In this document: piece after piece, positions 46,178 to 57,310 of the stretch
Layout of the letters: each line of letters opens with the position of its first letter
Position numbering within the stretch: the first letter of the stretch is position 1
Origin: Psococerastis gibbosa
Lineage: Eukaryota; Arthropoda; Insecta; Psocodea; Psocidae
Length of the DNA stretch: 64,000 nucleotides
Direction: 5' to 3'
Assembly: GCA_963971405.1 (NCBI GenBank)
Contig: OZ020491.1
Span: 12,518,855 to 12,582,854 of the forward strand
Program-made: the position numbers and the translations under genes
The notes under the pieces: generated by a model
What the model was told of the DNA's origin: nothing
Databases searched by the model: none
The model's input: the letters and a program-made list of their open reading frames with translations, nothing else

Positions 46178-46857
46178 AAGAACCAGTACGAGTGAACCCG
46201 TACATGCTTTCCTGTTTATCAATTAGTACAGGTACCGCAAAAGGTCCATGGTAAATAATCGGCTGCCTATAGATTTCCCCTGTCCTAAAGCACTGGATTG
46301 ATGGATGGAACAATTGCATAGTATAGAATGGGCAGACCAATAATGACGCAATAATAATGCTATGGTATGCAACGCATTGAGGCACGGATTATCTACATTT
46401 GCTTCAAAAAATAATTTTTTCTTCAAAACTGAAACCTTGCTTTGGAAGCACCCCGCCCTGTTTTGTTACTCTATTCAGCACCGAAAACATACTTGAAGTT
46501 AAAAAGCATCGATCCGATCAGAAAATTTTCTCAAGACAATTGAGCCTTTTTTAATTTGTTACGCCCTCCTGAACTAAACTATGAAGGGGGGATGCAACCT
46601 AGTGGGGTTTGTTTACATTAATGACTAGGCTACTACAATATATGAATTTAAGATAAATCGTTGGAGCCGTTCGCGAAAACAATTGTTTAGTCGTTTTTGT
46701 AGGGTTTTTGTAGTACAAACTGAATTTATAAAAAAATAAAATAAAAAAAATTGGCCCGGGACAATATTTTAGTGAATTTCTTGACGTTTCGTAATAACCA
46801 CTTTTTGGGTACCTGTTACCTATTTCCTTATACTAACGTATATTAATAGGAAAGCAA
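46178..46857 (-). mobile_element. Element H8, strongly diverged
   Basis: Family H recognisable at the ends (TTGCTTTCCTATTAATATACG at the 5' side, then TAGTATAAGGAAA) and inside (AACGGCTCCAACGATTTATC, GAAACCTTGC... relics). The microsatellite and C-run are gone. Terminal hairpin CGGGTTCACTCG retains part of the stem. An old copy. Confidence 0.7.
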
Positions 46858-47273
46858 CAATTATGGCACTACAAATTATAATACTAATTTTAACCCAGTA
46901 TATACGTAGCGTAGTGTCATGGAATATTTCAACGCATTTATTTCCATAAAAACTATATTTCAATATTTATTTTATGTCCCTCTAAAATAACCACAATATA
47001 TCGTAACCCATTAGCTTCCTGTTATAGTGTAAAAAGATCAAAGAAGCCCATAATCGTTCATTTAACTTCAGCCGACCTCTGACCTATTTCGCAATCAGGC
47101 GTGGATTCCTCAACGACGCTAAATCTAATAAATATCTCCAGTGGGTTACATTTATTAATAGTTGTTGTTTATTAATAAATCAGGATTTCATTGTCAACCA
47201 TGGGCTATTTTGATTACTAGCTATTTCAGACGCCATGGCATCTCGTTTTAACACCGGCTATTAGACTGGCCTG
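46858..47273. other. No gene seen
   Basis: No supported feature. Confidence 0.4.
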
Positions 47274-47515
47274 AACAGAAGCCAATCGTCTTGAACTGTT
47301 GTTCATGCGTGCGAGAATTTACATTTTGAGTTCATGAAACATTGCTGAAATTTTAAATAAAAGAGATCCCACAGTAGAGAAATAAAAAATTCCCACAGCC
47401 TCAGAAAATCCATTAATGTGACATTCCATCGTTGTCAAGAGAGTGTTTGAAATAGAAAAACTGCGGCGAGAGTTAAAGAAGCCCGAACAAAATGAAAAAT
47501 GGGTGGTTGTTCCAC
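47274..47515 (+). repeat. Repeat W1, with conserved short frame
   Basis: Diverged counterpart of W2 (49702-49980). Shared blocks: AACAGAAGCCAAT, TTCATGAAACA(T/C)TGCTGAA, AGAGTTAAAGAAGC and AAAAATGGGTGGTTGT. From 47428 a frame of 42 codons reads KRVFEIEKLRRELKK and NEKWVVVPPG before a stop at 47554. W2 reads KSVLAIGKLHQELKK and HKKWVVCF in the same frame. Probably a fragment of an element gene I do not recognise. Confidence 0.5.
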
Positions 47516-48634
47516 CAGGTGTGGAGCATATAAATCAAAAAGCGCGCCAAAATTAAATTTATCGGAACCGGAAATAGCGGAAAGCAGCGGGCAGTCTCCA
47601 CCTTTTACCAGTTTTCTCAGATATTCTGCCCGTATTCGTAATTTTGCTCTTTTGCTTATGCGAAAAGGGTTGATGTGAAAAGTAATAAATGGAAATTGAA
47701 GTCAATGAATTTGTTATATGGTGTTTCTTCTAGTCAGAATTTGTGCTGAATTTGGATACATGAAGAGTTACTCATTCTAGTTTTTCTCGAATTAAAACAC
47801 ATTGTAGACGACTATGAACTTTGATACAAGTATCACATTATTTTCGCTTGAAATCGTTTATTTGTCACAGAGTTTTTTTTTAAAAACCATTATCCATTAA
47901 AAATACGGGTTTTTAGTCATTTTTTTTCCATTGCTCTCCGACCAATATTATAATTATTTAAAGGGTTTTGTAATGTTCATATTGTATGTTTTCTTCAACA
48001 ACAAACTGATTTATTGATTTCATTTATCATCTTGGAAAAAAAAGGCTGTTGAAAAACCTTTATCGTGACATTAGTATGATAAACGTTTGTCCCATGTTGC
48101 AAAAATGGGCAAAACATTCCCGAACAATCGGGAGTCGCTATGTACGAAAATAGGTAACTCTTATTTATCTCTACTCTACTAAACTGAGGCAAGCACTTCC
48201 AGTTCCAGACCTCTCCCCCCGTGCTGTCTGCAGTATTCACTGTCATTGCCAATGTCCTACGTGATCAAGGCAAACCTGCCCAGGTACAGCAGTATTAAGA
48301 TAACAGGCTTTATATGGCGTTAGCCAGTTACGAGGTATGCATATGGTAGACAGCAGGTCGGCTGCGCCTGTACTAGCCTTGGCCGGCACGTTTTGCTCCT
48401 AAACGCGTTTGTTACCTATCGCGACTGAATTAATTGGACTTTAATTGGAGCCATCAGAGAGAACTGTTGTAATTCATTAATTTTTTAGACCATTTTACAA
48501 GCTGCTTTAATATTAGTGGCGCCTGCGTACCCATGGCTACTGAAGTTTGCTCGTCTTCTGATATTTCGTTTTTTTTTTTTTTTTTGCAAAGCCTTCTATT
48601 ATTATTATAAGGTTTTTTTTGTACTCGATCGGTT
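47516..48634. other. No gene seen
   Basis: An 85-codon minus-strand frame at 47995-48252 has no recognisable motif. A T-run lies near 48570-48585. Confidence 0.4.
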
Positions 48635-48766
48635 TTTCGGACATTTTGGGTATTGCTTCCGCATGAATTTTTTGCCGTTAGCAAACTGGTTTACGTCCTC
48701 GATGTCAACCCACACTGACTACAAGTGGCAATGGACAAGCTCAGACATGCTTACAATTAACATTGT
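48635..48766 (-). repeat. Repeat C4
   Basis: Minus-strand C copy: GGACATTTTGGGTATTGCTT, GATGTCAACCCACACTGACT and ATGGACAAGCTCAGACATGC. The 122-codon plus frame overlapping it is not a gene. Confidence 0.6.
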
Positions 48767-49701
48767 AGCAGGTGTTAGATCGACTTTGATGTCCAAGTTC
48801 GTTAACGAGTCATCTTTTGTTACAATCTATCGATTGGTTTGCAGCATCTTTTTGCAACTTCGTTTCCATTCTGCGCTCTCTTGAGCAGTTTGATAGGGCA
48901 TAAGAAGGTTCCACATCTCGTTTCTTCCATCATGACGTCTGTAGTACGTACCCTTTCTGCGGTTGACGCCCAGCATCTCTTATAGTGTGGGGAAGTATCT
49001 TTAGAATGTAGAAAGGGTAAGTATTGTATTTATTGAGTTATCGAAAAAGAGCTGCATTCACGTAGATTGGGAGTTCGACAACACCTACAATCATATCTGA
49101 GCAGGGGGAAAATCGTTATGAATCTCAGATTGAAATGGGAATTCTAAATAAACGTGACAAAAGCTAACATACACCAGAACTGAAATGTATAAATCCGATA
49201 ACCTAATTCGGATCCGAACAGCAGTTAGTTGTCAAATCTTATCGAAACCATCTGACACATGTCAGAGAAGGAAAAAACAAAAAATGTCACCATTTCTACT
49301 TGAAAAACGAAAAAAAGCCAGAGAAAAAACACTAGAGTTGTTGTATAGTGAGACAAACAATTTTTCTACCGTAAAAGCTTCCGGAAAATTCGAAATAGAG
49401 ATAGAGGAAAATAGCAGTATTTTCTTCGCTTGACGTAGCGGAGGTATGATCTAGCAGATATTCTCTTTGTTTGAAATCATCAAGCTGTCAATTTTAGCAG
49501 TAATTATAATATGATCGATAATGTTATATTTGCTAAGTTTTTTTGTAACCTACTGCATCCCAATGATTTGGCTTTTATGATTTTTCGCCATAATGAAATG
49601 CGGCTTTTGCTTATTTCTATTTCTGTACTTGGTAATTTCCTTGTGATTCCGGAGATAGTTGACGTCCTGGAAAATTTGCTGTTGCATCTCAAACAATGCG
49701 A
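48767..49701. other. No gene seen
   Basis: Lysine-rich and AT-rich frames at 49185-49723 are unrecognised. Two of them are mutually opposed. Confidence 0.4.
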
Positions 49702-49980
49702 AAACAGAAGCCAATTATACTAAACGGTTGTTTCTGCACGAATGATTTTCCATTTTAGCTTCATACTTCGTTACTTTAATTTACTTTATCCAACGCCCGT
49801 ATGCCAGTATAGTGATGATATGTCTTTTAGCTTCATGAAACACTGCTGAATTTTTTATTTATTTAGAAATAGCTGCTACAGTCTAATATAAGAAAAATCG
49901 TAAAAAGTGTGCTTGCAATAGGAAAACTCCATCAAGAGTTAAAGAAGCTCGAAGAACATAAAAAATGGGTGGTTTGTTTC
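49702..49980 (+). repeat. Repeat W2
   Basis: Second copy of W. The middle carries about 40 bases not in W1, and TTTTAGCTTCAT occurs twice, suggesting a local duplication. It keeps the frame ELKKLEEHKKWVV. Confidence 0.5.
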
Positions 49981-51510
49981 ATCAATTTTTCGCCAAAATG
50001 CAAATCCCAAATCCCTGCTATAATTCTGATTCGTAAATCGTAATCGTATTCATAAATACGGCCATTGCTATAGATTTCAATTCGTAACTGAGCTGTTGAG
50101 GAACATACTTAGAAATGCCATGAGAAATATGGGGGAACCATTCGTCAGTTATCCGACAGTTTCTCTGAAATAGTTTGGAGTGTTATCACAGCTGTTCACA
50201 GACTTTTGGAACTCTAAAACCACGTCTCTCTGCTTCCACTGTTTGTTTAACGCTCATTCATTACGTCTGCGGCTGAAAACTGGAGTCAAGTTATCCAGGG
50301 ACAGCAGCCAGCAGGCAACTAGCCACTCTATTTTAACAAGAGTCATGGCGTAAAATTTCTGGATTTCATTTTACAAATATTTATTTTAAAGTCAGTTAAA
50401 TTGAAAATGTTAGCGATGACCTCAAAGAAAAGCTAGAGGGAAGAATTTAAATAATAATTTCTGTTTGTTTATCCATTAATCTGGAATTTTGCATGAGCAT
50501 ATCAACTTTCCATACTGCTAAGTGGTATGAAAATTAAATGTCACTCAGAGGCTCTGGCTGTTAAATAATAAGGTAATAGATTCTCAAAAATATAAAGTGT
50601 AAGAACCAAAACAGATGTACATGTACATACAATAGCTACTCTTTCGGCAAACATTTCCAGTGATATCATAGTGGCGGCCGACATTAGAGGAGGTTACCTC
50701 TTTAACCAAAGTTAATTTAATATCAGTGTTACATATAATGCTGCAATATAATGGCCCTAATGGGCCTGTTACTGCCCTCAACATCTCTGAAGTTGTTTAG
50801 AAAGAGGATCCTGTAGCAGTCCTCAGGCCTGAGCTATCGTGGTACGGCGTTATTTGTTTCTTAGCAACCTTGGGACACCCTGTTTGTTCTGTTATCAATA
50901 GAGAAACTACCCTGTGAATATTTGACACCTTGACGTTTTGACATTAAAAAGCCCCGAATAAATTAGGTACTAAACGAATTTTTATAGCGGCTTGGAACTA
51001 ATGTAATTACTTACTGTCAAAAAATGAAGTCAGCTTATCGTGAATTGGAAGGTCATTCTAATTTTCTCAAGGCCACTACTTTTTATTTGTTTTTAAAGCT
51101 GAGCGGTAAATTTATGAAAGAAACTCGGTTAATATAGTTGATAAGCTTCATAAGTTGCCATTGAACCTTTTATAGTAGAGTACCTCGGTTAGTGGAGATA
51201 TTCTAGCTTCGCCCGACCTAAGTACGATATACATCTTTATTACCGAATTCGATTTTAATTTACATCTTCTTTATTGCATTGATTGGCGCATTATTTCTCA
51301 CGTTTTGTATTTTGTTTCAGGTTCGTATAACAAACAGCATTGCCGTTTTGGTAAGCTTTCATTAAAAGATTTTTTTATACTGTATATTAATTAAGAATGC
51401 TGCGGGTGTGTTTGAAGAACTTGCTAAATGTTATAAGCCAGGCTTGAGAGCGGAGAGCTACCTAAATCATGTAAAAGATATGCAATCATTCCGGAGAATT
51501 ATAAATATTT
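49981..51510. other. No gene seen
   Basis: No motif-bearing frame or known repeat. Confidence 0.4.
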
Positions 51511-52360
51511 TTGCTTTCCAATTTATACGTAGTATAAGGAAAGCTTTGTGACGGTCGAAATTTTCGATTCCGAGATTTCAACGGATTTACACGTTTTGGG
51601 GTCCCAGGAACCCAAAAAAGTTTTACGAAATGTCTGTCTGTCGGTCTGTCTATTCGTCGATTTCCGGGCAAACTACTCGGTGGATTTGAGTGAAATTTGG
51701 CATGTAGGTTCACAAAAATCATACCTCGGGACCATTTTTATTTTATTTTGGGCTAACTCAATTTGGGGGGGTTTTATTCTCAAAAAACTCCCAAAAAACG
51801 TCTAAAAAAATTATTTCTCAAAAACGGCTCCAACGATTTCTTTTAAATTCACATATATTCTAGTCGTTCTTAATGTTGATAAAATGCGGGGGGTCGCTTA
51901 CTTGATAGGTCGCCCTTGATAGTTTGCTTCTGGGGGTAAAAAAATAAAAATAACTTAATTTTAATGAAAAATGACTAAAAAATAATATTTCAGCGAAACT
52001 TTTCTATCAATGATTTCTAACTTCAGGCATGTTTTAGGTGTTAAGTTGAGTAACGAAACCGGACAGTTTGCTTTCCCAAAAACCTATTTGCTTTTGCGCA
52101 AACAAATTTTTTTTGAAAAAATGATAGAAACTTCACGCTGAAATGCATTGCCTGCCCTGCCATTATTACTGTGTTGTAATGTGTTTTAAATATATTGAGG
52201 CTACCTCACCTCCAGTGACGTCAGGTGGACACCCCCCCCCCCCCCCGGAGATATCCGAAATTTAACCATAGGAAAATTATTTACCATGCAATTATTTATT
52301 TTCTCTCCCTACTAATTGATAAATTGGAAAGCATGTTCGAGTAAACTCGGACCGGTTCTT
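51511..52360 (+). mobile_element. Element H9, full length, with flanking 9-bp repeat
   Basis: Complete family H copy: TTGCTTTCCAATTTATACG start, GTCTGTCTGTCGGTCTGTC, 15-base C-run (52232-52246), ATAAATTGGAAAGCATG, and the TCGAGTAAACTCGGACCGG hairpin end with TTCTT. ATAAATATT occurs immediately outside on both sides (51501-51509 and 52361-52369). Helitron-type elements do not normally duplicate their target, and no other copy here shows this. Confidence 0.85.
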
Positions 52361-53007
52361 ATAAATATTCAGCAGAAAGACTGAGTTAGAGTTGTGTACT
52401 TATCGTTTGTGGAAGATTGAAAATATTCCCAGACCAGCTAAACCTTATACAGCTCAAAAGTCAAAAGCGACTTGAAAATCAGAGGAACAGAATGAATATT
52501 TTAGAAACTTCTGAGTTAATATAATTCCACGCATAAAAGAAAATTTCCAACAACTGTAAAGAAACGCATGAATTTTATACAATGTGATTGCCTTATGAAA
52601 ATGCTTGATTTCTTACTTGCTGCTGTGCGTCATTTTTTTTCAAGATTCGCGTATTTATCGTCGACTCAGAGCTGTTTTTTTATGATTCTTGAGCAGGTCC
52701 TATGATACCTACTGCCTTCGTTCGAACCACAAGCTTGTGAGAACACAACTCTATTATTCCGTAATTATTTAGTCTTTTATATTTTATATTGCATTGCCAC
52801 TGTGTTCTATTTTGCTTTTTGCTTACCCCTGTGGTTTTAACCCCACTATGCGAACGCAATTCCTCCGCAACTGTATTGTAAAATAACATATACTGTTTAT
52901 GTATTTTTTGCGGATTTTACATTTGTTTAAATTATTGGCCTATATTGTAGAAATATACAGTCAAAGAAAACAAACGATGTACTTTGAATAATCATTGGTT
53001 TACGGTA
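52361..53007. other. No gene seen
   Basis: No supported feature. Confidence 0.4.
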
Positions 53008-53150
53008 GGAAGGTAGTAGCGTGCTCGTACTTGTGCGAGCCTCTACACATCGTACGATCGGAGATGCATCGTAACTCAACTGTAGTATTAAGTAGCTTAG
53101 TGACTGAAGAGGTCATTGGGATACATTGATTAAATTGTTTGAATGCAATT
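53008..53150 (-). repeat. Repeat B7
   Basis: Minus-strand B copy: AGGTAGTAGCGTGCTCGTAC, ATCGGAGATGCATCGTAACT, GACTGAAGAGGTCATTGGGA and ATTAAATTGTTTG. Confidence 0.65.
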
Positions 53151-53642
53151 AACTTTTAATAAATATTTTAAAAAATCTCGTAGAAACAACATAAGTTAGT
53201 ACTGAATACTGTAGATTTCTTGATAATGCTTTCGTACTGAAATCAATTGTATTACAAACCACAATGGGGTAGCAGTCGTTTTCTGAATTTTGTCCCACAT
53301 GCAAACCCGTTTTACGTTAATCTGCCTATTAAGGGCAATAAGAAATTACTTATGCATGCATGGCTATGGAGTTTAAAGCACTAGTCTATAAGTTTCTACA
53401 GTATCGTTTACGATATTTATGTGGGCAATAATACTGCATTAATTCATTCTTTATCGGCTGTGTTCAACTGGTATGATACCTGTTGTAGAAGCTTGAGTGC
53501 TTGTAAAGGTGCAATCGCATCTGTTTTCTGCTGCTTATTCGCGTCCATAGAGAAGACCCTATTCGGTAAACAATTTTATGTACTTTATTATTTCTTAAAT
53601 TCCATCTTACACTAGACTCCTACCCGAATTTAGTAACATTAT
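53151..53642. other. No gene seen
   Basis: No supported feature. Confidence 0.4.
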
Positions 53643-53999
53643 GTCAATGTTAAGCATGTCTCAGCTTGTCCATTGCCACTTGTAGCCGGTGTGGGTTGAC
53701 ATTGAGGATTTTAACAGTTAGCCTGCGGCCGAAATTGACCATACCAGTTGGGTCTGAAAATATATATACAGACAGTGCAAGGTTCAGATAAGGGTCCAAT
53801 GCCATCGGGCAGACTCTTTCTCCTTCCCTTCTGATTTTTCGGGTACTGGTACTAGCACTGGTACTCGAAATCAGCTGTTTCGTTGCCGGGTCGGCCATCA
53901 CCGTTTCCGGAGCGACGTTGGGGCTCCATTAAAAATTAAAAAAAAAAAACAGGTTCAATGGGCCACTAAAGTAGGTCTACGTGCATAAAAAGCCCTCCA
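53643..53999 (+). repeat. Repeat C6, split copy
   Basis: Two parts of family C (53643-53712: TCAGCTTGTCCATTGCCACT, GGTGTGGGTTGACATTGAGG; 53948-53999: CAATGGGCCACTAAAGTAGG, AAAAAGCCCTCC) are separated by about 235 unrelated bases. Confidence 0.5.
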
Positions 54000-54039
54000 A
54001 AAATAACAATAATCATACACAACTACCGTACCTACAAAT

Positions 54040-54382
54040 AGTATTTTTTTGTTTTTGGGGTGCAATGCCGTCTAGGCCACACACGCCCAGGTATATTATA
54101 TGGTTAGGTACGGTAGGTTGGGTTCGTTAATGTAAGTTTGCTTTTTTCAGTTTCTGGATATTATAGGAGGTTGATTAGGTTCGTAGTAGTAAAAAATGAG
54201 AGGATAGTTCGGGTAGCGGTTTCGTCGTCACGTAGTAGGGTTGAGAGGGATGTTTGTGGGGGCCAGGTTCTGTAGCGGATGAGGTTTTGGCATTCGACAA
54301 GGATGTGGGCAACTGTGTTTTCTGCACCACAGTGGCATAATGACGGGGGACAAATAGTATTTAACTTGCATTGTCTGTTGTG
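54040..54382 (-). pseudogene. LINE C-terminal fragment with 3' end
   Basis: A methionine-less minus-strand frame (54382 to a stop at 54161-54163) reads CHCGAENTVAHILVECQN, RYRTWPP, LSTLLRDDET and TILSFFTTTNLINLL. This is the zinc-knuckle end (C.CG...TV.HIL.EC) and the L..LL.D.....I..FL...NL..I tail seen in jockey/R1/I-type LINEs. Only about 73 codons of the protein survive. Roughly 120 bases of 3' UTR follow, with GCCTAGACGGCATTGCACCC and an A-rich end (CAAAAACAAAAAAAT) near 54040, typical of those LINEs. A dead 5'-truncated copy. Confidence 0.75.
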
Positions 54383-54436
54383 TTAGTAGTCATTGGCCGG
54401 GGCCTCACGGTTAACAATTAGGACGGAACACGTATA

Positions 54437-54705
54437 GGCCCGTATTACGTTGTAAAACATTTTATAAAAAAAATTTGACAAAGATCTTTGATAGTGTAAA
54501 GGCCATATTTTATAAAACATTTCTTTTTTAAAATTTCTTTTATAAAATGTAATAGGTTGGCATTACATTTTATATAAAAATTTGAAGAAGATTCCAAAAT
54601 GGCGAGGTTCAGTTGGACTGTTGAAATATTCATTTATAAAAGACCAATTCTTCAAATATTTTATAAAATATGTTTTATAAAATGTTTTACCGTGTAATAC
54701 GGGCC
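54437..54705. mobile_element. MITE with GGCCCGTATTAC ends
   Basis: Inverted ends GGCCCGTATTACGTTGTAAA and TTTTACCGTGTAATACGGGCC. The arms continue as TATAAAA-rich sequence (ACATTTTATAAAA). About 269 bp, non-coding, 55 bases upstream of the LINE frame. Flanking triplets ATA and TTA could be an eroded TWA duplication. Confidence 0.65.
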
Positions 54706-55479
54706 TTAGTCCGGAGAAGGACTGATGGTTTCGGGACGATTGACTTATTGCCCTAGCATTTTTTCTAAATTATTGAGTAAATCTAATCCCCTAGAGTATT
54801 CGAACTTGCGTTCTCCCGATTACAATGCATGATGATAGGAGTGGCACCTACCCCCCAAACCTCGCCCCTACCCCTGACAACGGGCTCCGCCCTAATTGTT
54901 CCATGACTATGAGGACCCTGCCTCTAATGACTACGAACACAACAGGCAATGTAAGTACAACTAACCCTTTGTTAACCTTTACTTATAGATTTCTACAAAT
55001 AGGTCCTATATAATAAAAATTTGTCTAGCATATTGAAAGTAATGTAACTGGAAGGCTTCACATTCCTTGTTCCTTGCTGACCTGATTACTCCTTCTCGGT
55101 TATCTCTTACTATTACCTTCGTATGGAGTTGGCTGTAGTAAAACTCAATTTATACGATCTGCATAAAGTCGGATTTCTGCCATTAATGAAATTTATGGTT
55201 ACTGGGTATATATGGATAGTCATGGCTCACATAATACCCTACAAGTAAGAGGACCAGCAGCTTATATATGAACTGGACAATTGTGCTATGACATTGCAAG
55301 TTCTATCTTGTCGGTAGCAATTTGTCAACTGACTTAGCTGCTACCGCGAAATGGAGAGTTTGTCGGCTAATGTGATTAGGTTTGCAGAGAGGACAGGGGC
55401 AGCAAGTGTGGAAAATAGTACAATAATACCAAGAAAAAAATTAGTTTTGTCTAGTCTAAAAATGACGTAAATTGAAGAG
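54706..55479. other. No gene seen
   Basis: No supported feature. Confidence 0.4.
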
Positions 55480-55612
55480 TGTCAATTTCTAGCCATTGAG
55501 GTAGAAAACCGAACTGAGACACAGGAGGGATTGGCCCAGCTCTACTACGCGGCACGGCGTCAAATGGCCTACCAGTCAAGGACGGGCGTTGGCTGAAGAA
55601 GAAGAAGAAGAT
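55480..55612 (+). mobile_element. Possible LINE 3' end with GAA repeat
   Basis: ATGGCCTACCAGTCAAGGAC and GGGCGTTGGCTGAAGAAGAA resemble the 3' terminus of RTE- or L2-type LINEs that end in GAA repeats. No coding motif is present, so the call rests on style alone. Confidence 0.35.
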
Positions 55613-55690
55613 TTCCAAGCATTGTCAACAGGGGCACGACAGAACATTTACCTGCCGGGATCAGAAAAAATTGTGGCAGATACAAACTGC

Positions 55691-56284
55691 TAAATAAATA
55701 AATAAGGACTTTTTATTGTTTCTATTACTAAGCCAACATGTCGCAGAGATGAGGATGCTCCGGTATTCGATCGGCTGCAAGCTGTCTGGTAGGAGGAGGA
55801 ATGAAGACATCAGGGCAAATCTTAGTACAGCCAGCATTGTAGATAAGGCGAGAGAACGGCGCCTGGCATGGTGGGGACATACAAAACGGAGGGAGGATGG
55901 ACCCCTGCTGTACCGAGTGGAGAACTACGTCGTGGAGGGCAGGAGACCGAGAGGCCGACCCAAGCTGACCCTGGAGGTGAAGGTAGCACAAGACCTGAGT
56001 ACCTTGAACCTGACCATAGAGGACACCGAAAACCGTATTGCGTGGAAGAAGAAGATCCAAGTCGCCGACCCCTCCGAAGGGATAAGGCGCGGATAAAGTA
56101 AAGTACTAAGCCAACCTAGCGGAGTTAGGTCTATAAAGCCCTCTCTTACACTCAACTGAGAAAAGCCCGGGACCGCCTGCTTTACATGCCTTCCGAAGCA
56201 TGGACAGAAAATGTAGCCAGTGTGGGACTCGAACCAACAACCTTTCGTGTGTAAGTCAGAGTCCGTACCACTGCGCTACATATC
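55691..56284 (-). mobile_element. SINE A6, split by a LINE insertion
   Basis: tRNA-Glu SINE on the minus strand. Its tail and 3' body lie at 55691-55737, the rest at 56104-56284 (GTGGGACTCGAACCAACAAC is the inverted B-box region). The two parts join perfectly if the LINE and one copy of TACTAAGCCAAC are removed. Confidence 0.85.
55738..56103 (+). pseudogene. LINE C-terminal fragment inserted in a SINE
   Basis: 366 bp between two copies of TACTAAGCCAAC (55726-55737, 56104-56115), a 12-bp target duplication. The uninterrupted frame reads AEMRMLRYSIG, RRNEDIRANL, RERRLAWWGHTKRREDG, EGRRPRGRPKLTLE, AWKKKIQVADPSEG and stops at 56094-56096. This is the conserved C-terminal tail of RTE-like endonuclease/reverse-transcriptase LINEs (RM.RW..G..R.D.IRN..IR......I..K....L.WFGH..R, then GR..RGRPK). 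Only 7 bases follow the stop. Heavily 5'-truncated, no catalytic domain. The intact frame suggests a fairly recent insertion. Confidence 0.9.
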
Positions 56285-57119
56285 TTGAATGCTCGATGTT
56301 TCTGCTACGTCTAATTACACACACAATCTCATTTTTAAGGAGATTCATCTACCTATTGAGGCGGCGTAAATAATGTAAATAATTTCTCTTGTTTTGTTAT
56401 TTTATTTTAATTTGGAAAATCCAGGGGGCCCCTTGCCCCCCCCCCCTTGCAGGTGCCCCTGGTAATGAAGCTAGTTTAGATCGGAGATTCCAGTTCTAGT
56501 AGTGTTACTAATTTAGACAGGTTTTTATCCGGTTTTTTTAACATTGGTTATTTGTTGTGTCTTGAAGAGATGCAGTCCTGCTATTTGAAGGCTGGTAGTA
56601 GTGTATTAACGTCATGCAAGCACGTTCGTCTATATCGAGCTTCCTTAAAAGGGTTCCAAGGTCATAGATCCAGTTACGATTTTATTAATATTAAATCTTT
56701 AAGTTTACAGCATTGTTTACCGTAACTTGTTTGTCTGGAATCTGCTGGACAAAAGGAATATATTACTTTTAGTCTCTGTAATGCTTTTTATGGGTGTTAT
56801 GTCCATGGAACTGCCCTGTGCCAAAGGCTCCTATTTTACGTGCTTTGTCCATATTGATTGCAAGGAATGCGCTATTTTCTTCTAGAAAGTTTCACCTTTA
56901 GCATAAGGGAAATCGCTCCTTACCATCCCCATCACAATAGCTAACTAGCCTTGCCGTGGAGGAGCTCTGTCTGAAGTTGATGGTCTTAGAATGAAATGAT
57001 TATAATCCTGTGCATGAGTCATCATCATCACCAATCCAATCAGCTCCAGTTTTCTGGGTGTCTGTCCCCTGTCTCTCCACTTATTCGTATTCAAAACTTA
57101 TTTACAAATTCAACTTATG
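56285..57119. other. No gene seen; C-run
   Basis: At about 56425-56463 CCAGGGGGCCCCTTG and a C-run with CAGGTGCCCCTGG form a small foldback. Nothing coding. Confidence 0.4.
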
Positions 57120-57310
57120 CTTATTCAGCACTAATTCACCAATTCAACTTAAGCTTATTCAACACTTCCTCTAGTACTATTCCGATTCTTCTGAGATCGT
57201 CCTCAATCGGTCCTGTATCTCTTCTTTGTGTTCCGTCTACTTCTTTATCCAGCCATTTCCTGCTGCTGGTATCCCTTGCTTTACTTGCCCGAGCCACTGC
57301 AGTCTCTTGT
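57120..57310 (-). pseudogene. Possible decayed LINE tail
   Basis: Minus-strand pieces RLQWLGQVKQ, KWLDKEVDGTQRR and IEDDLRRIGI, in two frames, resemble the R..W.GH..R ... RW.D.VE.DL...GI tail of reverse-transcriptase LINEs (compare 55738-56103). Frame changes and poor conservation keep this tentative. Frames on the plus strand here are not convincing. Confidence 0.35.
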
